46,061 bases of DNA, taken from Aporhodopirellula sallentina SM41. Lineage in GTDB: Bacteria; Planctomycetota; Planctomycetia; Pirellulales; Pirellulaceae. Positions 1 through 8,926 of the stretch are shown one piece after another. A model generated the notes under the pieces. It had not been told where the DNA came from. It saw nothing but the letters and a program-made list of their open reading frames with translations, and searched no databases. Each line of letters opens with the position of its first letter. Positions within the stretch are counted from its first letter, which is position 1. The position numbers and the translations under genes are program-made. The DNA lies in NCBI RefSeq assembly GCF_000346505.1, contig NZ_ANOH01000120.1:1-46061 (forward strand), given 5' to 3'.

Positions 1-948
1 TCAAGATGCTTTCCCCGGCCATTGTTCCCACCATGCCCGGAAGAGCTTCCACTGACTTTCGAGGAACGCCCGCTGCGACGGACTCAGCGCGTCCGAGGAA
101 TGAAGATGGTGAGTGTATTCCGGGTTGCCTTCCAAGACCATCAGGTGCTTGTAGTGCAGTACCAAATCAGGACCATCATCGAACTTCGCCAGCACCGCGA
201 GAGCGTTGTCGAGTTCTTCCGCCAATCGTCGCGCTTCCACGTCACCGGTCGCCGCCATTTGGCATAGTTCCACCAACCGGAGAATCTCGGTCGGCAGGGC
301 GTTCCCTACCCCGGTGATGGCCCCTGCGGCGCCGCAACGAACAAACCCATGGAAGACCTGCGTGTCGACACCGACCATCAGAGTCAAGTCGGGATCACCG
401 CTGGTAATGAACTCGGACGCGTAACTCAGCGAAGCGGCCCCGCCGAACTCTTTGAAACCGATGAGGTTGGCATGGTCCGCACGCAAATCAAAAAACAAAT
501 CGGCTTTGGTTTCAAAGCCATAGTATGGGCTGTTGTAGATCACCGAGGGGAGGCTCTCTCCCGCCTTCAGGATATCCGCGAAATGCGATCGCTGTGCCGT
601 CGGAGAGATTCCTCGCGAGAGCACACGTGGGATCACCATCAATCCGGCGGCACCGACTTCCTGTGCGTGAGCGGCGTGCTGGGCCGCCAAACGCGGGTTC
701 TGTGCGCCCGTCCCGACCACAACCGGGACATTCGCTTCGCATAGCAAACGAACCCCCTCTTGTCGCTGTTCGTCGGACAGCAAGGGCCAGTCACCCATCG
801 ATCCACAGTAAACGACCGCTCGCATCCCGTGATCGATTAATTCGTCGCCTTTGCGAACCAATGCGTCAAAATCAGGTTTGCCGCTCGCGTCGCAAGGAGT
901 CATCAGAGCGGGAATACACCCGCGGAAAATTGTTGCACTTTCGGACAC
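1..948 (-). CDS. Dihydrodipicolinate synthase family protein, probable 1-pyrroline-4-hydroxy-2-carboxylate deaminase
   Basis: A 315-residue class I lyase of the DHDPS/NAL fold. The Schiff-base lysine is K166 in NLIGFKEFGG and the catalytic tyrosine is Y138 in VIYNSPYYG. The usual GTTGE/GSTGE substrate loop is replaced by GSMGD (about residues 49-53). From memory, this GSMGD-type subfamily occurs in hydroxyproline clusters, where the enzyme deaminates 1-pyrroline-4-hydroxy-2-carboxylate to 2-oxoglutarate semialdehyde; the divergent PAS-AraC regulator fits that setting. I chose the GTG at 948 because a TGGAG box lies six bases upstream and the family begins just before FRGxIPALxTP. The reading frame stays open to an ATG at 1116, but that extension has no family resemblance. 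The stop codon sits at the window edge, so downstream partners are not visible. Fold is certain, substrate moderate. Confidence 0.72.
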   Translation of the reverse strand: MSESATIFRGCIPALMTPCDASGKPDFDALVRKGDELIDHGMRAVVYCGSMGDWPLLSDEQRQEGVRLLCEANVPVVVGTGAQNPRLAAQHAAHAQEVGAAGLMVIPRVLSRGISPTAQRSHFADILKAGESLPSVIYNSPYYGFETKADLFFDLRADHANLIGFKEFGGAASLSYASEFITSGDPDLTLMVGVDTQVFHGFVRCGAAGAITGVGNALPTEILRLVELCQMAATGDVEARRLAEELDNALAVLAKFDDGPDLVLHYKHLMVLEGNPEYTHHLHSSDALSPSQRAFLESQWKLFRAWWEQWPGKAS

Positions 949-1506
949 ACACAACTCCAGGATTGGTAGCGACTGTCGAATCAGTTGGCCGTGGACAGTC
1001 AAGGAATCTGAGCGAATCCGGGCAAACCATCGTCCGAACTCTCGACAGTGAAAGAGTAAGTGACAGAGCCAACCGGTTCTTGTCCGCGTTGGCAGACGAA
1101 ACAAAAAAATGCGCACAATTGCATTCTTTTTGAATCGTACGCCACCGGCGGTAATTCAATCTCATGTGATCCACCTGATTCCAACGACGCACCATGATGT
1201 GTCGCTCGGCTCATAATGCATCGGGCACAAATATTCCAACTGAGCATTGACAGGACTCGTGCCCATGCACTCCCATTTACGCTGGAAAAGCGTGGTTTTC
1301 GAACTATCGAAGCCGGATCAACGTTGGGGGACGGATGCTTTCGCTGAAACGACATCGTGATAGAAGCGAGGATGCGGTATCGGTATCGTGCATCCATCCG
1401 AGAGACACGCTTCGCGGCTCCGATTCATTCATCATTCGATTTGACGGCGTGAGCGACGTAGCTAACATTTTAGAAAACGCGCACATCCCACTAACCGGTG
1501 GCAAAC
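949..1506. promoter_or_regulatory. Divergent intergenic region without a gene
   Basis: About 560 bases lie between the GTG of the DHDPS-like gene (minus) and the ATG of the PAS-AraC gene (plus). I see no ORF with protein-like features here. By position it must hold the promoters of both genes and probably the binding site of the AraC regulator, but I found no convincing repeated operator. Confidence 0.4.
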
Positions 1507-2238
1507 ATGATCGAGGAAATTTTCCAACAGCTACCGAGCCCCTTCACGGGCGAAGAGCTCTTCGACCACCTCACCGACAGTGTGTTTTTTATCAAGAACA
1601 CTCGCGGTGAATATTTGGTCGTCAACGAGACGCTCGTCCAACGCAGCGGTGTCCGTGGGAAACAAGATGTGCTCGGGCGAACGGCAGATCAATTACATGA
1701 TGCTCCGTTGGGGCAACGTTATGTGGAGCAGGATCGGCAGGTCATTGAGACCGGACGACCGTTGCTCTCTCAATTGGAACTGCATCTCTATCCGTCGGGA
1801 ATTGTGGGTTGGTGCATGACCACCAAACTGCCCATGAAAGACCGAAACGGAAACGTGATCGGACTTGTCGGGATCTCTCAAGATCTCAAATTGCCCGATT
1901 ACGAAACGGAAGAGTATGCCCACGTTGCAGAAGCGTTGAAGTACGCCGAGGACAACCTTTCGCAACCGCCTTCGGTCGAGCAACTCGCATCCATTGCGAT
2001 GATGTCGAGGTACCAACTCGATCGCCGCATGCGACAAATTTTTGGAATCAGCACCGGTCAGTGGTTGATGAAGGCGCGTATCGATACGGCTCAAAATCTT
2101 TTGATCGGCACCGACATGTCGATCGCCTCCATCGGTTTGGAAGCAGGGTACGCCGATCAAAGCGCGTTCACCCGTCAATTTCGCCGGGCAACAGGACTGA
2201 CTCCGCGAGAATACCGCGCCGTTCGAAAACGAACCTAA
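1507..2238 (+). CDS. AraC-family transcriptional regulator with N-terminal PAS domain
   Basis: A 243-residue cytoplasmic regulator. Residues about 18-130 form a PAS domain (SVFFIKNTRGEYLVVN at the start, then LPMKDRNGNVIGLVGISQD, the typical last PAS strands). Residues about 145-243 are an AraC/XylS double helix-turn-helix ending in the signature region GYADQSAFTRQFRRATGLTPREYR. The ATG at 1507 is preferred over an in-frame GTG at 1498 because GGTGG lies five bases before it. It is transcribed away from the DHDPS-like gene with about 560 bp between them. PAS-AraC proteins of this layout are often found beside hydroxyproline catabolic genes, so a role as substrate-responsive activator of the neighbour is likely but inferred. 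Confidence 0.85.
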   Translation: MIEEIFQQLPSPFTGEELFDHLTDSVFFIKNTRGEYLVVNETLVQRSGVRGKQDVLGRTADQLHDAPLGQRYVEQDRQVIETGRPLLSQLELHLYPSGIVGWCMTTKLPMKDRNGNVIGLVGISQDLKLPDYETEEYAHVAEALKYAEDNLSQPPSVEQLASIAMMSRYQLDRRMRQIFGISTGQWLMKARIDTAQNLLIGTDMSIASIGLEAGYADQSAFTRQFRRATGLTPREYRAVRKRT

Positions 2239-2279
2239 GAGGTAACGTTCTTCGGTTGTCTCACGTTGATGAAGACGCT

Positions 2280-2921
2280 TTAGAATCGGAAGTGAAACGA
2301 CGACCGACGAGGACGGGTTCGCACCACGGGAGCCCGTCGCACCGGAGCAACGACTCGAACGGCAGGCTGAGGAGCGACCACGTAGATGCTACTCGATGGT
2401 GACACGTACGTTGTCGATGAACTCGCATACCCCGCGGCTTGATTCTGCTGAGACGCCGACTGCACGGCGACGATTACTCCGTCGGAAACACCATTGGATT
2501 TCAAGTTGATCAGACCGTCCGGACTCAAATCAAACGTGCCACCGCGTGTTTGCACGGTGTTGATAATCACAGAGTCGCCCAACCCGGATTGCGACATGCG
2601 AATCAAATCGAAATTCGTCAGCGAAGCGTCTTGCACCGGATGACTGACCTGGCTCAACGCAGCGTCTCTTTCTTCGCGAGCGTCTTTGGCGTCTCCAACG
2701 ATCGCACCGGCAACGGCACCGGTGGCCGCACCGATCAACGCGCCTTCCCCGGCATGCCCCGATTGGTGTCCGATCACAGCTCCGGCCGCGCTCCCTAAAA
2801 AGGTGCCGACCGCAGCATCTTGCTGCATGTGACTGGTCGTTTGGCATCCCACCGTGCTAACCAAACCGAGGGCAGCAACAGACCAACAAAGACACCGGTG
2901 ATGCATCAGTTTCATTGTCAT
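2280..2921 (-). CDS. Glycine-zipper lipoprotein of unknown role
   Basis: 213 residues. The N-terminus is a signal peptide ending near Cys26 (LVSTVGC), a slightly unusual lipobox with T at -3. Residues about 36-77 form a glycine zipper (GSAAGAVIG, GALIGAATGAVAGAIVG) of the kind found in outer-membrane SlyB/OmpA-like proteins, and may span or associate with the outer membrane. A middle part (about 100-155) resembles repeated FDLIRMSQSGLGDSVIINTV-type segments, and the C-terminus is Val/Pro/Arg-rich and basic. An alternative start is the Met at codon 3. It ends 42 bp from the convergent AraC gene. No functional neighbour is evident; a general envelope role is a guess. Confidence 0.7.
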   Translation of the reverse strand: MTMKLMHHRCLCWSVAALGLVSTVGCQTTSHMQQDAAVGTFLGSAAGAVIGHQSGHAGEGALIGAATGAVAGAIVGDAKDAREERDAALSQVSHPVQDASLTNFDLIRMSQSGLGDSVIINTVQTRGGTFDLSPDGLINLKSNGVSDGVIVAVQSASQQNQAAGYASSSTTYVSPSSSIYVVAPQPAVRVVAPVRRAPVVRTRPRRSSFHFRF

Positions 2922-3340
2922 GGAACACTCTTGGAAATGGGGGGATCGATGACGTCGCGTCGACTCGCGTTAAAGGCAAGCGAACCGTCGCTATCAGGAG
3001 TCTGTCCGCTAGTGAGTTTGCCACCTAAAGGATGACAAACCGGTCGCGAAACGTTCCTCTCTTTCGGCCCCGCGACGACGCAGCATCCAATCATTCGTGA
3101 GATACGCACGTCGGTCGTCTTCATGCGAAAATGAATCGTACGGGCCCGAACGACTGGGGCGCCTCAACCGCAAAAGGCATCCATATCGAGCTGCCACTGA
3201 TACTCGATCGCGTGTCACGATGTCAGTTCGCATCGAACCGATCGTCAATGCGTCAACCGAATCGTCTCTTCGCGATTGCTCGATCGGACAGATCGCATGA
3301 CAGCCTGTGCTGGGCGAGCGATCGTGGTAGTTTGCAAACG
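2922..3340. other. 419-bp gap without a convincing gene
   Basis: This lies between the lipoprotein start and the AlkC stop, both on the minus strand. Short ORFs exist on both strands but none has an RBS or a recognisable sequence. It presumably contains the lipoprotein promoter and the end of the AlkC transcript. I see no clear terminator hairpin. Confidence 0.4.
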
Positions 3341-4480
3341 CTACAGCAGTTCAAAAGACAGAGTGCCCCTGTTTTGACCGTTAATCTGCAGAGCTAGTTG
3401 ATGTGTTCCCGGATAGAGGGTGTATGTCGTGGCGTTGGCACGGAGAACGTGCTTCTTTTGGATAACCGTCTGGCTGCCCTTTTTCACTTCGAGCTGTTTT
3501 AATTTGTGCACCTTCGGCGAACGTTTGCCGTTTGCTTTCATAAAATCGATGACAAAATCCACCATCAACCTTTCGTCTCGTCTGGCATCGACAACGAACG
3601 AAAACTCGACCGCCTCGCCAGGACGAATTTCGGTGCGCCGCAGAGAAAACTCAGATATCTCGACGTCCGGGCAACTGCGAAAACCGAGAAATTGGAGTGC
3701 GTCTCGGTCGCCTTTCTTGACCAGCGTGCGTAGCGCGTGCTGAGACATCCAATGCAACTCATCGGCAGATTGTCGTTCCTCTCGCTTCCATCGCTCGAGC
3801 GTTAAAAGCACCACATCCGGATGCGATTTCGAGATGTCGTTTAAATGGTTGGCAACCGATCGCGTCACATAGCGAGTGCGATCCCCGTGCACCTCATCGA
3901 GAATCGGAATCGCAGCCGTACTATCAATCAGCAATCGCTTCGACCACGGCAACAACGGACGAGTCCCTTCACTCGCCAACCGTCGCACGTGGTAGTGGGA
4001 ATGCGTCGCCCATTTACTGAGTTCTCTCATCGTCTCATCGGGATACTCGTTGATAAACGAACGGATCGCGTCCTCCATGGAAAACCGCTGCGTCAGCGAT
4101 TTGAGAGTTCGCAGCGACAACTTCAAATGCTTTGGGTCCATCCCGTTGCGGACGACGTACTCTCCCAAAGGAGCGAAAATGAAATCACCGAAATCGTCGT
4201 CGCTTCGACGAGGATCCAGAGGTGGCGGCAACGCTTGGGTGATCTGCTTCGCGGCCACTCGAAAATCGTCGGACAAGAATCGTTCGAGCGTCGTTGCGAT
4301 TCGCACGATGCGCTCTTTCAGTTCGAGTTTCGAGAACCCTCGCATCGTCGTGCGAACGAATGCGGTCTGATCGAATTCGTGATCCTGCTCGTGGAACAAT
4401 CTCGCGAGGTAGGTAACTCGCTCTCGATTGAAGAGTTGATCCTTCAGGCTGAATCCGGTTCCCGATGACGTGGTTGACAT
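3341..4480 (-). CDS. alkC: AlkC-type DNA alkylation repair glycosylase with C-terminal Ig-like domain
   Basis: 379 residues. Residues about 1-270 are helical HEAT-like repeats of the AlkC/AlkD superfamily, with the diagnostic AlkC segment HSHYHVRRLASEGTRPLLPW near residues 160-180. AlkC enzymes excise alkylated bases (notably 3-methyladenine and 3-methylcytosine) without base flipping. The C-terminal ~100 residues (FSLRRTEIRPGEAVEFSF onward) are beta-rich and match the Ig-like extension known from the AlkC-alpha subgroup. The start at 4480 gives MSTTSSGTGFSLKDQLFNRE, and FSLKDQLFN is typical of the family N-terminus. It stands apart from its neighbours, with 121 bp to the reductase gene upstream. 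Confidence 0.88.
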   Translation of the reverse strand: MSTTSSGTGFSLKDQLFNRERVTYLARLFHEQDHEFDQTAFVRTTMRGFSKLELKERIVRIATTLERFLSDDFRVAAKQITQALPPPLDPRRSDDDFGDFIFAPLGEYVVRNGMDPKHLKLSLRTLKSLTQRFSMEDAIRSFINEYPDETMRELSKWATHSHYHVRRLASEGTRPLLPWSKRLLIDSTAAIPILDEVHGDRTRYVTRSVANHLNDISKSHPDVVLLTLERWKREERQSADELHWMSQHALRTLVKKGDRDALQFLGFRSCPDVEISEFSLRRTEIRPGEAVEFSFVVDARRDERLMVDFVIDFMKANGKRSPKVHKLKQLEVKKGSQTVIQKKHVLRANATTYTLYPGTHQLALQINGQNRGTLSFELL

Positions 4481-4601
4481 GAACTGCTTTCTATTGGCTT
4501 AACGCATTTCGAAATTGGACGTGTCCGATCCCGGTAGCAGGATTCGCGAGAATTCCGGACCCAAGTTTGGCGACATCGGCTACGTCATTTGCAAGAACGC
4601 T

Positions 4602-5162
4602 CTAACGTGATCCGCCGTTGGGATTCACGTCATAGGTCGATTGGACAAAACCGAACTCGTACGTTGTGGTGGAACGATGTGTCAACCATCGGTCTTCCAC
4701 CGCTAAACCAAACAGCGGAATGCCTGACCCGATCACCACCGGAATCACTGTGATGATCATCTCATCGATCAGTCCTGCGTTGAGAAAACGGCAGATCGTC
4801 GCCCCACCATCGATGTATAACTTCTCGGCTCCCTCGTCGGAAAGTCGTTTGTGTAGCGTCTCTGGAGACTCCGACGAGTGCGACACGCAGGCCGGCATTT
4901 CCTCTGGAAACGAGATGTCCTTCCGGCTCAAAACAACGACGCGTTGATCACCATAAGGCCACTCTCCGAAAGTACGCACTTTCTCATAGGTTTTTCGTCC
5001 CATCACGAGAACGTCGACCGATCCCATGAACGCCTGATAGCCACAATCCTCGCCCTCAGGGACCATTGCATTTGCCTGATCGAGCCAATCCAATGATCCG
5101 TCGCTCCGCGCGATAAAACCGTCGAGACTCGTCGCGATAAATACAGAACACTTTGCCGGCAT
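4602..5162 (-). CDS. RibD C-terminal/dihydrofolate reductase family protein
   Basis: 186 residues with the DHFR-like NADPH-binding fold found in the RibD C-terminal domain and in stand-alone YwjB/YyaP-type proteins. Visible landmarks are the opening strand SVFIATSLDGFIARSDGSLDW, the cofactor segment VLVMGRKTYEKV (about 52-63), VVVLSRK (about 75-81) and the second binding segment LYIDGGATICRFLNAGLIDE (about 115-134). These stand-alone members are reductases of unassigned substrate, and most are not the folate-pathway enzyme. It is a single gene; 170 bp separate it from the end of the ABC transporter operon. The fold is clear; the substrate cannot be assigned from sequence. Confidence 0.85.
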   Translation of the reverse strand: MPAKCSVFIATSLDGFIARSDGSLDWLDQANAMVPEGEDCGYQAFMGSVDVLVMGRKTYEKVRTFGEWPYGDQRVVVLSRKDISFPEEMPACVSHSSESPETLHKRLSDEGAEKLYIDGGATICRFLNAGLIDEMIITVIPVVIGSGIPLFGLAVEDRWLTHRSTTTYEFGFVQSTYDVNPNGGSR

Positions 5163-5300
5163 AGGAACTCACTCATTCGCGGAATTGACGACTGGCAGTA
5201 CCGTGGACTTTGGCGAAGACCTCGCGCCAGTGATAGGGATTCGACAACGTTCTCCGCATCGAAGTTCGCCATAGATAGGCTTCTCACCTCGCTCTGAACC

Positions 5301-5326
5301 TATTTCCGGGTAGAGCATATTTCCGG
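5301..5326. repeat. 9-bp direct repeat downstream of the ABC operon
   Basis: TATTTCCGG occurs at 5301-5309 and again at 5318-5326, a period of 17 bp, within the 30 bp after the last permease gene. There is no hairpin and no T-tract, so it does not look like an intrinsic terminator. It may be chance. Confidence 0.35.
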
Positions 5327-5333
5327 TAAGAAC

Positions 5334-6332
5334 TTAGTCCCGGTGAACGACTTTCTGCAGAACGATGAACCCGAGCAGCAGCATACCGATCGCGATCGTT
5401 GCCAGCGACGAACGGAGACTGGCAAAGAACGTGACCTGATAGATTGTCGCGTAGATCAGAAGCCCCAGCAATGTGCCTGCGACATATCCGACGCCGCCGG
5501 TCAATAACGTTCCCCCGATCACGACGACCGCGATGGCGTCCAATTCCAACGCGGTCGCATTGATCGGATTTCCCGAATCCATGTACAGAGTCATCGTGAT
5601 CCCGGCCAACGCGGACAGAAAACCGTTGACGGTGTAGACCAGGATCTTGGTCTTGCCGACCGGCAATCCCATCAATACCGCCGACTCCTCGTCGCCACCG
5701 ATCGCATAGACGTTACGTCCGAATCGAGTGTAATGAGCAACCACCAACGCAATCACAAACAGGCTCAGAAAAATCAGCGGCGGAATCCCTAACTCGGCAC
5801 CGCCACCGATTGGGATCGCAACATCACCGAGACGGTCGTAGACAGGATGGTCGATTTGCACCGCCTCTGGTTTGACATGGAAAGCCATCCCACGCGCAAA
5901 GAAGAGACCGCCGAGGGTCACCAAAAACGCCGGCAAACGATACACGTGTATCAACGTCCCCATCGCGGCGCCGAGAGTGGTTCCGAGCGTCAGTGCGATC
6001 GCCCAAACGATCCACGGTGACATTCCATAATCTGTGATTAACGAGGCAACCAAAATCGAGGTGAAGCCGATTACCGAACCGACGGACAAGTCGATTCCGC
6101 CGGAGAGAATCACAAACGTCATCCCGATGGCGGTGATCCCCAAAAACGCATTCTCGGAAAAAAGGTCTGCGACGACATACATCGACGCGAATCCCTCGAA
6201 CCGCATCGATGCGGACGCAAATAGGAGCACAAACACCACTGCGGTGACCAACAGTGGGATCCACTTCTTCGGGAGCAGACTGCCTCGCGTGTTCCCGCTG
6301 CCTTGGTTGGCATTGCTTTCGTTGCCGCTCAC
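5334..6332 (-). CDS. yjfF: Sugar ABC transporter permease (YjfF-type)
   Basis: 332 residues, the same size as E. coli YjfF, the second permease of the galactofuranose importer YtfQRT-YjfF. It has about eight to ten hydrophobic segments. The family motif GMTFVILSGGIDLSVGSVIG lies near residues 70-89 and the EAA-like loop GGDEESAVLMGLPVGKTK near 215-232. The start is a GTG that overlaps the TGA of the upstream permease as GTGA (6332-6329), with a G-run about eight bases upstream. The frame is open further upstream to 6626, but that part is only the other permease read in a different frame. In this locus it probably helps import agar-derived monosaccharides instead of, or besides, galactofuranose. 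Confidence 0.9.
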   Translation of the reverse strand: MSGNESNANQGSGNTRGSLLPKKWIPLLVTAVVFVLLFASASMRFEGFASMYVVADLFSENAFLGITAIGMTFVILSGGIDLSVGSVIGFTSILVASLITDYGMSPWIVWAIALTLGTTLGAAMGTLIHVYRLPAFLVTLGGLFFARGMAFHVKPEAVQIDHPVYDRLGDVAIPIGGGAELGIPPLIFLSLFVIALVVAHYTRFGRNVYAIGGDEESAVLMGLPVGKTKILVYTVNGFLSALAGITMTLYMDSGNPINATALELDAIAVVVIGGTLLTGGVGYVAGTLLGLLIYATIYQVTFFASLRSSLATIAIGMLLLGFIVLQKVVHRD

Positions 6333-7387
6333 GCCGTCGCCCCCCGACCAACCAATCGTCGCGCCTTGGATCGAAACACAGGCGACTGCAAAAGACAAAC
6401 TGCGATGATCACGAGCGACTTGGGAACCGGTGCGACGTCCGACGGCACGCCGTAGGTGTACAGCGTGGTCATCAATGTCTGCAGCAGGATCGCCCCGATG
6501 AGGGAACCGGTTAATGAAAATCGCCCGCCGGTCAGCGAAGTGCCACCGACCACGACGGCAAAGATCGCATCCAGTTCCGTGAAGACTCCCGCGTTCATCG
6601 TATCCGCTGCATTGATATTCGAACAATCAATCAGTCCAGCGATCACGGCACAGAAAGCAGCGAAAATGTAAACCGCGATCTTAATGCGACGATCGGCAAT
6701 CCCGCTGGCTCGGCTCGCTGTTTCGTTTGCTCCCACAGACTCGATGAACAAACCTAAAGACGTCGCTCGGACGAGCAGGCACGTCAGCAAAAACAACACA
6801 GCAAAGAGAGTCACCGTGAAAGGCAGACCAAACAGATGCCCTTTCCCAATAAAATCAAAGTAGTAGTTATGCGATTCATCACCGATCGTGATGATCTTTT
6901 CCCCGGTAATGAACTTCGCGATTCCGCGTCCCGAAACCATCAAGATCAATGTGGCGATGATTGGTTGAATCTGGAGGTACGCGACCAGGACGCCGTTCAT
7001 CAATCCTGCTAGCAACGCAACCAACAGGACCGAAGGCAACAACCCCCACATGCCCAAGTCGGTCTCGGTGAGAATCAAGGCGGCGACCGCTCCGGAGATT
7101 GCCATCACGGAACCGACCGACAAATCAACGCCCCCGGTGGCGATCACCAACGTCATTCCCAACGCGAGAATGATTCCGATCGAGCCACGATTGACCACAT
7201 CGATCAGGCTGCCATAGAAGGCACCGTCTCGTACTTCGATCGTAAAGAACGAAGGAATGAAGATCGCGTTGAACACCAGCACAACGACGAGACTCACCAA
7301 CGGCCACAAAATTCGACTGCCCATTACCTTGCCAAAGGCATTGGATGACGTGCGGTTCACCTCGGCATTCTGATTCGATTCAGTCAT
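6329..7387 (-). CDS. ytfT: Sugar ABC transporter permease (YtfT-type)
   Basis: 352 residues, inner-membrane permease of the ribose/galactofuranose class. The motif LGMTLVIATGGVDLSVGSVMA (about residues 75-95) is the BPD_transp_2 hallmark, and the cytoplasmic loop ESVGANETASRASGI (about 215-229) is the contact site for the ATPase. A short polar N-terminus precedes the first membrane segment. It overlaps the ATPase gene by eight bases (ATGACTGA) and the next permease by four (GTGA), so the three are translationally coupled. Permease pairs of this kind form a heterodimer with YjfF. The substrate is inferred from context only. Confidence 0.92.
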   Translation of the reverse strand: MTESNQNAEVNRTSSNAFGKVMGSRILWPLVSLVVVLVFNAIFIPSFFTIEVRDGAFYGSLIDVVNRGSIGIILALGMTLVIATGGVDLSVGSVMAISGAVAALILTETDLGMWGLLPSVLLVALLAGLMNGVLVAYLQIQPIIATLILMVSGRGIAKFITGEKIITIGDESHNYYFDFIGKGHLFGLPFTVTLFAVLFLLTCLLVRATSLGLFIESVGANETASRASGIADRRIKIAVYIFAAFCAVIAGLIDCSNINAADTMNAGVFTELDAIFAVVVGGTSLTGGRFSLTGSLIGAILLQTLMTTLYTYGVPSDVAPVPKSLVIIAVCLLQSPVFRSKARRLVGRGATA

Positions 7388-8918
7388 GACTGCGCGCGAT
7401 CATTTCCATGATTCCTTGTTCGTTGACGTCGTCGCCGGCGAGCGTTCCTACCACCTTTTGATCGCGAAGAACCGCGACGCGTTGACACGTGCGTACGACC
7501 TCATCCAATTCCGATGAAACGAACACGACAGCCATCCCTTCACGTCGCAGCGACGCCACCAGTGTTTCAATTTCGGCTTTGGCTCCCACATCGATCCCTC
7601 GTGTCGGTTCGTCGAGAATAATCAATTTGGGATTCATCACCAGCCAACGGGCCAACAAGACTTTCTGCTGGTTGCCGCCCGATAATGTCCCGACGGCAGT
7701 CTCCGTTGACGGTGTTTTGATCTTCAATGCATCGATGTAGTGATTGGCCAACGCGACCTGTTTCTTCATCGGCAACGTTCGCAGAACCGAACGACTCGCT
7801 TGCATCGCCAAGACGATGTTTTCCCGCACCGACAACTCGGCAATCACGCCTTCCACCTTCCTGTCTTCGGGGCAGAACGCGATCCCGGCATCAATCGCTC
7901 GGCGAGGATTCCAGTTGGTTCTCTCCTCGGAGTCGACTTCCAACGTTCCCTCGGTCGGCGAATCGAGCCCAAAGAGCAGGCGAGCGATTTCGGTACGACC
8001 GCTTCCGAGCAAACCGGCGAGTCCGACGACCTCCCCTTTGCGTATCGAAAAATCGAACGGCTCAATCGCACCGCGGCGGCCATACTGTTTGGCACGAACA
8101 AAGGCAGTTTGCTCAGTATCGTTTCCATCGGCTATTGCGTCTTGATGATGCGCGGCAACCGTCGCCGCTTCCATCGATTCGATATCCGCAGTTTCTTTAC
8201 CGAGCATCTTGGCGATCAACTCAATGCGCGGCAGGTCGGCGGTCACGTACTCTCCGACATGCTGTCCGTTTCGCAGTACCGTGATTCGGTCACAGATCCG
8301 ATAGACCTGATCCAGAAAGTGCGTCACGAACACGATGCCCAAACCTTGGTCACGCAGTCGTTCCATGACCGAAAACAACTCCTCGACTTCTTTCTCATCA
8401 AGGCTCGAGGTCGGTTCATCGAGAACGAGCAGTTTGGCGTCGAGGTTGATGGCCCTGGCGATTGCGATCATTTGCTGAGTCGCGACCGAGTAAGAACTCA
8501 ATTCGCGATCAACATCGATCGACAGACCGAGACGCTCGATCGCCGTCCGCGCCGATCGTTTCACTTCACGCCAGTTCACTAAACCGAATCGCCGAGGTTG
8601 CCGTCCCAGTGCGATGTTTTCGGCGACTGAGAGGCTGGGGATCAGATTCACTTCTTGGAACACCGTGCTGATTCCGAGCGACTCCGCCTCGGTGGGAGCC
8701 CGCGGGTGGATCACCTGACCATCGAGACGGACTTCGCCCGAGTCTCGATCGTGCACGCCATTGAGGACTTTGATCAACGTCGATTTGCCGGCGCCGTTCT
8801 CGCCCATGAGCGCGTGTACTTCGCCCCGACGCACGCGAAAATCGACCCCCGCGAGCGCCTTGACGCCCGGGAAACTCTTTTGCAACGCGTTGATTTCTAG
8901 TAGTGCCGGTTCAGACAT
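7380..8918 (-). CDS. ytfR: Sugar ABC transporter ATP-binding protein (YtfR-type, two nucleotide-binding domains)
   Basis: 512 residues with two fused ABC domains, as in RbsA/MglA/YtfR. Domain 1 has Walker A GENGAGKST (about 38-46), a degenerate signature SYSVATQQMIAIARA and Walker B LLVLDEPTSSLD. Domain 2 has a degenerate Walker A (GLLGSGRTE) but a full signature LSGGNQQKVLLARW and Walker B LIILDEPTRGID. This asymmetry is normal in the family. The protein would energise import through the two downstream permeases. It starts eight bases after the stop of the binding-protein gene and overlaps the first permease gene, so the four genes form one transcript. Confidence 0.94.
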   Translation of the reverse strand: MSEPALLEINALQKSFPGVKALAGVDFRVRRGEVHALMGENGAGKSTLIKVLNGVHDRDSGEVRLDGQVIHPRAPTEAESLGISTVFQEVNLIPSLSVAENIALGRQPRRFGLVNWREVKRSARTAIERLGLSIDVDRELSSYSVATQQMIAIARAINLDAKLLVLDEPTSSLDEKEVEELFSVMERLRDQGLGIVFVTHFLDQVYRICDRITVLRNGQHVGEYVTADLPRIELIAKMLGKETADIESMEAATVAAHHQDAIADGNDTEQTAFVRAKQYGRRGAIEPFDFSIRKGEVVGLAGLLGSGRTEIARLLFGLDSPTEGTLEVDSEERTNWNPRRAIDAGIAFCPEDRKVEGVIAELSVRENIVLAMQASRSVLRTLPMKKQVALANHYIDALKIKTPSTETAVGTLSGGNQQKVLLARWLVMNPKLIILDEPTRGIDVGAKAEIETLVASLRREGMAVVFVSSELDEVVRTCQRVAVLRDQKVVGTLAGDDVNEQGIMEMIARSHD

Positions 8919-8926
8919 GCCGTGTC

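Noticed and set aside
6333-6626. N-terminal extension of the YjfF-type permease
   Set aside because: These codons are the upstream permease read in another frame; the GTG at 6332 gives a protein of normal length.
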